DNA of 5,545 nucleotides from CAZWUZ01 sp964637655 [NCBI: uncultured bacterium]. Lineage in GTDB: Bacteria; DAOPZR01. The stretch covers positions 1 to 5,545 of the forward strand of contig CAZWUZ010000252.1 of assembly GCA_964637655.1 (NCBI GenBank), read 5' to 3'. This document shows, piece by piece, positions 1 to 5,545 of the stretch (within the stretch, counting starts at the first letter, position 1; the number at the start of each line of letters is the position of its first letter). A program made the translations under genes and the position numbers. The notes beneath the pieces were generated by a model. It saw nothing but the letters and a program-made list of their open reading frames with translations. It did not search any database and was not told where the DNA came from.

Positions 1-1
1 G

Positions 2-187
2 ACAACGGTCAACGAGCGCGTGCTGGCGGAGGCGCGCGCCGCGCGCGACGAACTGCACGCGGCGCAGCGTGACGTGTATGCCGGGTTCGTGCGCGAACAG
101 GCGCGCGCGCTCGGCACGGTGACGGCGGAACACGAGACGACGGCCGCGGACGGCACCTACCGCCTCGCGCTGACCGTGCAGGTCTGA
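2..187 (+). CDS. C-terminal end of an upstream protein, possibly DUF1257/Ycf35-like (partial)
   Basis: An open frame enters from the left edge and ends at TGA 185-187, giving 61 visible residues. It was too short and lacked a start, but its phase, codon use and the 10-nt gap to the next gene mark it as real. The visible part is a charged, Ala/Arg/Glu-rich helix (about residues 4-42, through LAEARAARDELHAAQ and YAGFVREQARALG), followed by a short strand-turn-strand ending in DGTYRLALTVQV. A helix containing a Tyr, then an 'E..t..DG..RL.l' strand at the extreme C-terminus, is how I recall DUF1257 (Ycf35-like) proteins ending. Those are small proteins of unknown biochemical role often encoded beside Ycf46-type AAA ATPases, and the next gene has Ycf46-like features. 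The family call is inference from 61 residues and is weak. That this is the end of a gene in the same operon is well supported. Confidence 0.7.
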   Translation, partial: TTVNERVLAEARAARDELHAAQRDVYAGFVREQARALGTVTAEHETTAADGTYRLALTVQV

Positions 188-192
188 GGAGG
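187..192 (+). promoter_or_regulatory. Ribosome binding site for the AAA-M41 protease gene
   Basis: AGGAGG at 187-192 is a full-consensus Shine-Dalgarno sequence, 5 nt before the ATG at 198. Its first base is the last base of the upstream TGA stop, so ribosomes finishing the upstream gene stop on top of the site. This strong site fixes the start of the 699-residue protein and suggests it is the best-translated junction in the visible operon. Confidence 0.85.
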
Positions 193-197
193 CGCAT

Positions 198-2297
198 ATG
201 AGCCGGGTACTGCCCATCGGCGATCTGCCGCAGGAACTGACCCCGCAGCAGGCGGTGGCGGCGGGCTACAGCGCGGAACTGGCGCTGATCAGCGAGAAAC
301 TGCAGCATCGCCTGCCGGTGCTGATCGAATGCGAAAAGCAGCTCTTCGAATACGTCTACGCGCTGCTGCGCGAGCGGCTCAGTCCGCCCAACGGCGCGTG
401 GAACCTGGCCCTGGTGGACGGGCGCGGCCTGCCGCAGCCGACGCTGCTCGGGCGCCTGACCGCGCACCTCGCGCAGGCGGTGCGCGCGGCGACCGGCGAA
501 CGGGAACTCATCGTCGTGCCGCATCTCGACCTGATGACGACCACCACGGAGAGCATGCTGACCGCGGAGGCGCGCGAGGTCATCTGCCTGCTCTACGAAA
601 ACCCCGAGGCGGTCTTTCTTGCCTTCAAGGACCCGTCGCTGTCGCTGCCGGCGGGGGTGCGCGACCTCTTTCCGGTGCGGGTCAACCTCTGCGGCATCCG
701 GCGCGAGCGGCTGGCGCAACTCGTCCTGCAGCGCGAAGCGCGCAAATTCCACAACCGCGAGTTCAATCCGTTCGCGCTCTACAAGTACGTTTCGGGGCTC
801 AATCCGGTGCGTCTGCGGCAGTTGCTCGGGCAGTTCGCCGACCGTGCCGACTGGACCCCGGAACACCCGGAGACCGGGGAACGCCTGGTGCGCGACATCC
901 GCACGTACACCGCCGGGGCGCAATTCGAGATGCCGAACATCGATATCGAACGTGACATCGGCGGCTATACCGCGGTGAAACGTCACCTGCGCGACGAACT
1001 GCTGGCCGTCATCCGGCGGCGCGACGCGCTGACGGACGAGCGCGCCATCAGTGCGGTGGAACAACTGGTGCCCAACGGCATCATCTTCTGGGGGCCGCCC
1101 GGCACCGGCAAAACCATGTTTGCCAAGGCGCTGGCGACGGCGCTCGACGCGGTGGTGCTCGTGGTCAGCGGCCCGGAACTGAAAAGCAAGTGGTACGGCG
1201 AGACGGAGGAGAATATCCGGCGGCTCTTCCGCCAGGCGCGGGCCAATGCGCCGGCGGTGATCATTTTCGACGAACTCGATGCCATCGCCGCGCGGCGCGG
1301 CGAGGACGCGGGGGGGCGGCTGAACAACTCGGTGGTCAACCAGCTGCTGACGGAACTCGACGGGTTCCGCGGCGAGGAGTCGGTGCTGGTGGTCGGCACG
1401 ACCAACTACCTCGAGGGGCTCGACCCGGCGCTGCTGCGCCCCGGGCGGTTCGAATTCCATATCCACGTCCCCTACCCGGACGCCGACGACCGGCGCGCCA
1501 TCATCGACGTCTACCGGCGTTCGCTGCACCTGCACTGCGACGAGGCGGCGCTCGACCACCTCGTGCGGCGGACCGCCGGCCCGGTACCCGGCGCGGCCGC
1601 CTCGCGCTACACCGGCGACCATCTCTGCGCGCTGATGCGCGCGCTCAAGCGCGAGGAATTGCGGCGAGGCGAGCCGCTGACGGTGACCCCGGCGGAAATC
1701 GACGCCGCGCTGCGGCGCCAGCGGCCGGCGGCGCCGGCGGCGACCCCGCAGGAGCGCGAGGTCATCGCGCTGCACGAGGCGGGGCACGCGGTGCTCTGCG
1801 TGCTCATCCCGCACGCGCCCGCCATCGACCGCGTGGTGGTCGGCGAGGCGGGTGAAGACGCGGTCGGCGCGGTCATCAACCGCGCGCGCGACAACCAGTA
1901 CGTGCTGACGCGCGCGGAACTGCAGGCCTATCTCGCCGTCTGCCTCGGCGGCCTGCTGGCCGAGGAACTGCTCGGCGCCGCTATTCCGGCGGGGGCGCGG
2001 CAGGACCTGGCGGCCGCCCACCGGCTGGCGCGGCTGATGGCGGGCGAACTCGGCATGGCGGAAGGGACCTTCCCGCTCCCCAACGGCGAGCAGGGGGTGC
2101 GCGACCTGGGGAGCGCGGCGCATGACGCGTTCGACGCGGCGGTGCACGTGCTGGTCGACGCGCAGCGGCAGCGGGCGCGCGCGCTGCTCACGGAGCGGCG
2201 GGCGACGGTGCAGGCGCTGGCCCGCGAACTCTCGGCGCGGGGCGAACTGCAGGCGGACGAAGTGACACGCATCGTCCGGGAAACGGAGTCGGGCTGA
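198..2297 (+). CDS. Soluble FtsH-like AAA+ ATPase / M41 zinc metalloprotease with N-terminal Ycf46-like degenerate AAA module
   Basis: Predicted ATP-dependent protease: the AAA+ part unfolds and threads substrates and the M41 part cuts them. Residues 36-185 look like a nucleotide-binding-dead AAA-like fold. There is no P-loop; a hydrophobic strand ends at D111 (LIVVPHLDL), and a second strand plus SLPAGVRDLFPVRV resembles the N-terminal half of Ycf46. Residues 186-215 form a helical lid. Residues 250-505 are an intact AAA+ domain: Walker A GPPGTGKT 299-306 (K305), pore loop KWYGE 331-335, Walker B D358/E359, sensor-1 N403, and arginine fingers R414 and R417 in RPGRF. Residues 515-695 are peptidase M41: HEAGH 526-530 (zinc ligands H526 and H530, catalytic E527), GGLLAEE 584-590, and D603 in ARQDL as likely third zinc ligand. 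All catalytic positions are present. Unlike FtsH (about 610-650 residues, two N-terminal membrane helices), no membrane segment is visible, so it is probably cytosolic. The pore loop is Cdc48-like rather than the FVG type of FtsH. ATG 198 is supported by AGGAGG 5 nt upstream. Housekeeping FtsH is unlikely, so I give no symbol. Confidence 0.93.
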   Translation: MSRVLPIGDLPQELTPQQAVAAGYSAELALISEKLQHRLPVLIECEKQLFEYVYALLRERLSPPNGAWNLALVDGRGLPQPTLLGRLTAHLAQAVRAATGERELIVVPHLDLMTTTTESMLTAEAREVICLLYENPEAVFLAFKDPSLSLPAGVRDLFPVRVNLCGIRRERLAQLVLQREARKFHNREFNPFALYKYVSGLNPVRLRQLLGQFADRADWTPEHPETGERLVRDIRTYTAGAQFEMPNIDIERDIGGYTAVKRHLRDELLAVIRRRDALTDERAISAVEQLVPNGIIFWGPPGTGKTMFAKALATALDAVVLVVSGPELKSKWYGETEENIRRLFRQARANAPAVIIFDELDAIAARRGEDAGGRLNNSVVNQLLTELDGFRGEESVLVVGTTNYLEGLDPALLRPGRFEFHIHVPYPDADDRRAIIDVYRRSLHLHCDEAALDHLVRRTAGPVPGAAASRYTGDHLCALMRALKREELRRGEPLTVTPAEIDAALRRQRPAAPAATPQEREVIALHEAGHAVLCVLIPHAPAIDRVVVGEAGEDAVGAVINRARDNQYVLTRAELQAYLAVCLGGLLAEELLGAAIPAGARQDLAAAHRLARLMAGELGMAEGTFPLPNGEQGVRDLGSAAHDAFDAAVHVLVDAQRQRARALLTERRATVQALARELSARGELQADEVTRIVRETESG
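2285..2288 (+). promoter_or_regulatory. Ribosome binding site inside the end of the protease gene
   Basis: GGAG at 2285-2288 lies 8 nt before the ATG at 2297 and within the last codons of the AAA-M41 gene. With the TGATG overlap at 2295-2299 it supports the chosen start of the small downstream protein and its coupling to translation of the protease. Confidence 0.6.
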
Positions 2298-2563
2298 TGG
2301 CCGGCGAAGTGCAGATCGAACTGGTGCATAACCCGCATACCGGGCGCATCGACATCATCGTCGATTACCGCTCCCCGGCCTCGGCAACACAGCGCGAGCA
2401 CGAGGCGGTGCATCGCCGCATCGTCGCCACCCTGCTCGGCAGCGGCGTGCTGCAGCCCGGGCAGGAGGGCGTGGTCATCGAGCGCGGCAGCACCCCGGCG
2501 GGCGCGGCGGCAGCGCCCGCGGAACAGCCGCAGCAGCCGACCGGACAGCAGCAGGGCCAGTGA
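2297..2563 (+). CDS. Small 88-residue partner protein with Pro/Ala/Gln tail, possibly DUF2997-like
   Basis: The ATG shares its A with the TGA of the protease gene (TGATG, 2295-2299), and GGAG 8 nt upstream supports this start. Two parts are visible. Residues 4-64 are probably folded: strand VQIELV, a turn at NPHTG, strand RIDIIVDY, then a helix with REHEAVHRRIVATLLG, and a final strand EGVVIERG. Residues 65-88 are a low-complexity Ala/Pro/Gln tail ending in GQQQGQ, probably disordered. The plan 'strand - Pro/Gly turn - strand - helix' resembles DUF2997, a small family often found with DUF1257 and Ycf46-type ATPases, but the sequence match is loose and I cannot confirm it. No catalytic motif, membrane segment or signal peptide is seen. 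Placed between the protease and the 994-residue protein and coupled to both, it is most likely an adaptor, substrate or regulator of the protease. That role is inference. Confidence 0.82.
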   Translation: MAGEVQIELVHNPHTGRIDIIVDYRSPASATQREHEAVHRRIVATLLGSGVLQPGQEGVVIERGSTPAGAAAAPAEQPQQPTGQQQGQ

Positions 2564-5544
2564 CGTACCAGCTGGCGTTTCCCCACGCGCACGCCTGGCG
2601 GCGGTTCGTGGTGCTGGCCGCGCGCCTGCTCCCGGCCGCGACCTGGCAGGTGGCGCGCGCGGCTGACGGCGGCTATGCCGTGCGCGTGACGACCGCAGTT
2701 GCGCCGGGCGCGGAGGCGCAGGCGCTGCTCGACGGGCATGCCCTGCCCCGCGCGCAGCGGGCGGCGGCGGAGCGCGCGCTGGCGGAAGTGGCGCCGGCGG
2801 ACAATCTCGCCGCGCTGTTCGCCCCGGAACCGGTCGACGGCATCGCGGATGCCTACCTGTTCGGTACCGCTGACCCGGCGGTGTATGCCGCGCTGACGGA
2901 ACTGCTGCTCGATTTCGGCTGTCGCGACCTGCACCTCGCCGCGCTGGCAGCGCCGCTGGCGGGGCAGACGCTTTTTATCCGCGCGCAGCAGCCGAAACAG
3001 TACGTGCTCGCCCGCTGCCGGCGCGACTGGCCGGCAACGCTCATCCTGCAGCAGGACCGCCTGACGCCCGGGGTCTGGACCCCGCCGGGCACGGCGCATC
3101 CGCTGGCGGAATGCATCCCGGCCGCGGCGCACGACTGTCTTATTCTCGCCGACGGGACCTGGCATACGCTGCCGCCGCGCGCGTGGCATGATGCGGCGGC
3201 GAAGGTGGAATCGCGGCTTCCCTGCGCGCTACCGGAGGTGGCGGCACTGCCGGAACCGCCGTCGGTGCCGGTGACCCTGCGGCTGCGGCCGCAGGCGGAA
3301 GGGCAGGCGGCACCCGAACTCTGGTTGCTGCGCGATCTGACGGCACTGCGCACGCTGGCCGGGTGGCTGGGCGATACCGCGCTGGCGCGGTTCGACCTGG
3401 CGGCGGTGCGCGCGGCGGATGGTGCGGTCCGTTATGTCCTGCGCGAACATATCCTGCACGAAGGCGGGTCGCTGCTTGCCGCGGCGACCGCGCTCGTCGC
3501 GTACGTGCCGCACCCCGCGCTGGCGCAGGTCTACCTGCCGGCCGGGGTGCGGCTCTTCCCGCCGCTGCGGCAGGACACGCTGGCGCGCGTGCTCGGACTG
3601 CGCGGCAGCGACCTGTGCGTGCTGGAACCGGACGGCGAAACCATCACCGCGTGGCGCATCCCGCAACGTCTCTTCGGGCCGCTCGTGCGGCTGGCCGATT
3701 ACGAACTGGCGCTGCAGGAAGCGCGGGCGGAGGAACTGGCGAGCGGCTTCGCGCTGCGGTTGCGGCGCTACGCGTCGCTGCTGCCGGCAGAGCGGCGTCT
3801 GCGCCCGGTGACGGAAGCGGCGGCGGGCGCGCGCGCGGTCGTGGAGAGCGCCCCTGCGGCGCTCCCCGATATCCCGGTCTACTACGCGCCGGAAGAGGCG
3901 GAGACAGAAGCGCCCGCGAGCGCAGTGGTAGCGGCGCGCTACGAACCGCTGCCGGAACAACTCGGCGCCATCCTCGAACGACTGGTGTGCGAGGGGCAGC
4001 ATGCCCCCGGCTGGCTGGCGCTGGCCGACTGGTTCCGCGCGCAGCGCCGGCATGGCGAATGGCAGTACTGCTTCCTGCAGTATCTCTGGCAGGTGCCGGT
4101 AGCGCGACTCATCGAGGTGGTGCGCGCGGCAGTGCCGCTTCCCGCGGCGGAAAGCGACTGGGCCAACCTGACGGCTGCCGGACGGGCCACTGACGTGTTG
4201 CCGCTGCTGTCGCTGCTGCGCCGCGCGCTCGAAGGTCCCCTGCCCGACGCCGCCTGGTGGCAGGCGGGCTACGCCTGCCTGCGGGCGCGCGAGGCGGACC
4301 TGCCGCTGAAAGCAGCCGTGCTGCTCTGGTCGCTCTTTCTGCGCGCGACGCACGACGATGTCGAGCGCGAGCATCACGCGCAGCGTGCTCATGAGCGGCT
4401 GGCGCGCGAGGGGCAGCAGGCGCTGGCGGCGCCGCCGTTCCTGCTGCGCGAACTGCTGGCCCGGGCGCAGGCGCATCAGGCGGGGACGCTCGAGGAACTG
4501 CTGGCCACGGTCGGCACGCGCGTGGCGAAACTGACCGTCCCGGAACTGCGTGCCGGCGGGCAGGCGGTACTCGCCTACATGCATGCTTTCCGCGGCGAGA
4601 ATGACGTCGCGCTGCAACTGCTCACCACCGCACTGGCGGGCGCGAAAGGGGGCACGCTGGCGCTCTACGTGCGCCGCTACGCGCTGGCGCTGGAGAAACT
4701 GGCGGGACTGCAGGTGCTCGGCCCCGGCGAGGTGCAGCAGCAACTGGCGCAACTCGGCCGCCTGGCTGCGGGCGGGAAGGTGGCCGGCGAACTGCTCGAG
4801 ACGCGCTGGCATGCCGAGCAGTCGTTCGACCGGGTCTTCGATGAACTGATCGAGACGCGCATCAACCTGCAGGCCGATGACCAGGCCGCGGTGGCCTATC
4901 GGGCGGAACTCGAAAAAGGTGGCTTTGCTGACACAGAGCAGCGGGCAACGCTGCGGTCGAAACTGACGGACCGGGTGACCAATGCGGCAGGCGACGCACT
5001 GCGGCTGCAGTATATCGACGATTACCTCGCGGCGGCTGAGCGGCAACTCGGTGCGGACGGGCGGGAAACAGTCATTGCCGAGGCGGAGGCCGCACTGCGG
5101 TTGCGCGGTTTCACCGAGCCGTTCTACGCCACGCAACGGCATCTCGTGGTGGCCGGGGTGCTCTGCCGGCAACTGGCCTTCGCCCGCGCGCACGCACTCC
5201 TTGACGAGGTGCTGCAGCGCCTGCCGGCGGCCGGGGTCGACCGTACCGACAGCATCGCCGGGATGGCCGGGGTGGTCGGCTACCTGCCGTCGGAAGAGCG
5301 CCTGACGCTGCTGACCCGGTTGCTCGACCTGCTGCATGCCGACCTGCGGCAGTACAGCACGCACGGGTTCGAGCCGACGGTGGTGCTCAACACCCTCGAT
5401 GTGCTGCTCTGGGCGGCGCTGACACAGGCGCAGTATGCCGGCAACCTGCTGCGCCGCTATTACCGGGAAGAGGAACAACTGCTGCGCCGCTGGCTGCAGC
5501 AGGAGAGCCGCGGCTGCCGTGCGCGCGGCGAAGGAGAGGACTGA
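2560..5544 (+). CDS. Large 994-residue protein of unknown function, alpha/beta N-terminal half plus all-helical C-terminal half
   Basis: The start is GTG 2560-2562, overlapping the TGA of the small gene by four bases (GTGA). The only Shine-Dalgarno candidate is a weak AGGG at 2553-2556, so translation probably relies on reinitiation after the upstream stop. Four parts are visible. Residues 1-220 are mixed alpha/beta, with DAYLFGTADPAVYAALTEL at 97-115 and a strand-turn DCLILADGTW at 192-201. Residues 230-385 form a second mixed module (VTLRLRP 238-244, LWLLRD 254-259, VYLPAGVRLFPPLRQDTLAR 324-343). Residues 410-460 are an Ala/Pro/Glu-rich linker with the acidic stretch EEAETEAPAS at 445-454. 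Residues 461-985 are almost wholly helical and Leu/Ala/Arg-rich, perhaps a TPR- or HEAT-like solenoid, though I could not define a repeat unit. No P-loop, protease, nuclease, membrane or export signal is seen. The first two modules recall the 'X' domains of predicted FtsH/vWA/MoxR ternary systems. That match is from memory. It probably scaffolds the protease or selects its targets. Confidence 0.88.
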   Translation: MTYQLAFPHAHAWRRFVVLAARLLPAATWQVARAADGGYAVRVTTAVAPGAEAQALLDGHALPRAQRAAAERALAEVAPADNLAALFAPEPVDGIADAYLFGTADPAVYAALTELLLDFGCRDLHLAALAAPLAGQTLFIRAQQPKQYVLARCRRDWPATLILQQDRLTPGVWTPPGTAHPLAECIPAAAHDCLILADGTWHTLPPRAWHDAAAKVESRLPCALPEVAALPEPPSVPVTLRLRPQAEGQAAPELWLLRDLTALRTLAGWLGDTALARFDLAAVRAADGAVRYVLREHILHEGGSLLAAATALVAYVPHPALAQVYLPAGVRLFPPLRQDTLARVLGLRGSDLCVLEPDGETITAWRIPQRLFGPLVRLADYELALQEARAEELASGFALRLRRYASLLPAERRLRPVTEAAAGARAVVESAPAALPDIPVYYAPEEAETEAPASAVVAARYEPLPEQLGAILERLVCEGQHAPGWLALADWFRAQRRHGEWQYCFLQYLWQVPVARLIEVVRAAVPLPAAESDWANLTAAGRATDVLPLLSLLRRALEGPLPDAAWWQAGYACLRAREADLPLKAAVLLWSLFLRATHDDVEREHHAQRAHERLAREGQQALAAPPFLLRELLARAQAHQAGTLEELLATVGTRVAKLTVPELRAGGQAVLAYMHAFRGENDVALQLLTTALAGAKGGTLALYVRRYALALEKLAGLQVLGPGEVQQQLAQLGRLAAGGKVAGELLETRWHAEQSFDRVFDELIETRINLQADDQAAVAYRAELEKGGFADTEQRATLRSKLTDRVTNAAGDALRLQYIDDYLAAAERQLGADGRETVIAEAEAALRLRGFTEPFYATQRHLVVAGVLCRQLAFARAHALLDEVLQRLPAAGVDRTDSIAGMAGVVGYLPSEERLTLLTRLLDLLHADLRQYSTHGFEPTVVLNTLDVLLWAALTQAQYAGNLLRRYYREEEQLLRRWLQQESRGCRARGEGED
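5532..5536 (+). promoter_or_regulatory. Ribosome binding site for the next, off-window gene
   Basis: AGGAG at 5532-5536 (within AAGGAGAGGA 5531-5540) sits 7 nt before position 5544. It lies in the last codons of the 994-residue protein and has no use for that gene. It therefore points to a further gene starting right at the edge. Confidence 0.65.
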
Positions 5545-5545
5545 T
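5544..5545 (+). CDS. Probable start of the next operon gene (only AT of an ATG visible)
   Basis: The window ends in CTGAT. If the next base is G, an ATG begins at 5544 and shares its A with the stop TGA 5542-5544. This is the same TGATG junction seen at 2295-2299. The well-placed AGGAG upstream makes this likely. The product is unknown; by context it would be another component of the same system. Confidence 0.5.

Noticed and set aside
101-112. Alternating GCGCGC tract as a possible Z-DNA or repeat element
   Set aside because: It encodes a normal Gln-Ala-Arg-Ala helix and similar GC runs occur throughout the window.
461-985. Defined TPR repeats in the C-terminal half of the 994-residue protein (residue numbers)
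   Set aside because: The region is clearly helical, but I could not align a regular 34-residue unit with the TPR consensus, so I describe it only as a possible solenoid.
9-2147. Long minus-strand open frame of 712 codons opposite the protease gene
   Set aside because: Its product is Arg/Gln/His/Pro-rich without any domain, and it runs opposite a gene with intact catalytic motifs. Such frames arise readily opposite GC-rich genes because stop codons are rare there.
198-2297. Housekeeping membrane FtsH (ftsH)
   Set aside because: There are no N-terminal membrane helices, an extra 250-residue N-terminal region is present, the pore loop is not of the FtsH type, and the neighbours are uncharacterised proteins rather than the usual ftsH partners.
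2596-2665. Twin-arginine-like signal peptide at the start of the 994-residue protein (WRRFVVLAARLLPAA)
   Set aside because: The hydrophobic stretch is short and broken by Arg22, there is no proper cleavage context, and the partner protease appears cytosolic.
3066-3090. Hairpin GGGGTC-TG-GACCCC (3070-3083) with possible extension, as a terminator or regulatory element
   Set aside because: It lies deep inside a coding region, has no T-run after it, and encodes ordinary residues (GVWTPPG). Chance hairpins are common at this base composition.
3229-5478. Long minus-strand open frame of 749 codons opposite the 994-residue gene
   Set aside because: It has the same shadow composition (Arg/Gln/His-rich) and no recognisable domain. 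The + strand frame is coupled to its neighbours and has normal amino-acid balance.
1-5545. MoxR ATPase or vWA domain within the window, which would confirm a ternary system
   Set aside because: There is no second P-loop and no MIDAS-type DxSxS motif in any real gene. If present, they lie outside the window.

Overview
This window is a wall-to-wall coding stretch of a very GC-rich bacterial chromosome. Third codon positions are almost all G or C, Shine-Dalgarno sites are strong, and GTG is used as one start. The composition and codon style would fit a high-GC proteobacterium, but no taxonomic marker is present and I cannot name a lineage. All genes lie on the + strand and look like one operon. 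I see no promoter, terminator, RNA gene, mobile element or CRISPR array.

Layout: (1) 2-187, the last 61 codons of an upstream gene whose tail resembles the C-terminus of DUF1257/Ycf35-like proteins. (2) 198-2297, a 699-residue protein with three parts: an N-terminal degenerate AAA-like module of the Ycf46 kind, an intact Cdc48-like AAA+ ATPase, and an intact M41 (FtsH-type) zinc metallopeptidase. It has no membrane segment. (3) 2297-2563, an 88-residue small protein with an N-terminal beta-hairpin-like segment and a Pro/Ala/Gln tail, possibly DUF2997-like. (4) 2560-5544, a 994-residue protein with an alpha/beta N-terminal half and an all-helical C-terminal half, of no enzyme family I recognise. 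(5) A further gene probably begins at 5544, of which only two bases are visible.

The genes are joined by a 10-nt gap, a 1-nt overlap, a 4-nt overlap and, at the right edge, a probable 1-nt overlap. This implies co-transcription and translational coupling. My reading is a soluble, ATP-driven protease (unfoldase plus zinc peptidase on one chain) with dedicated small partners and a large, non-enzymatic, probably scaffold or recognition protein. This resembles what I recall of the FtsH/vWA/MoxR 'ternary' conflict systems predicted by comparative genomics (Pfam fvmX-type domains), and also the Ycf46-DUF1257-DUF2997 neighbourhood. MoxR and vWA genes are not in the window, so membership of the ternary class is inference. 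Biochemical function is supportable only for the AAA-M41 protein.
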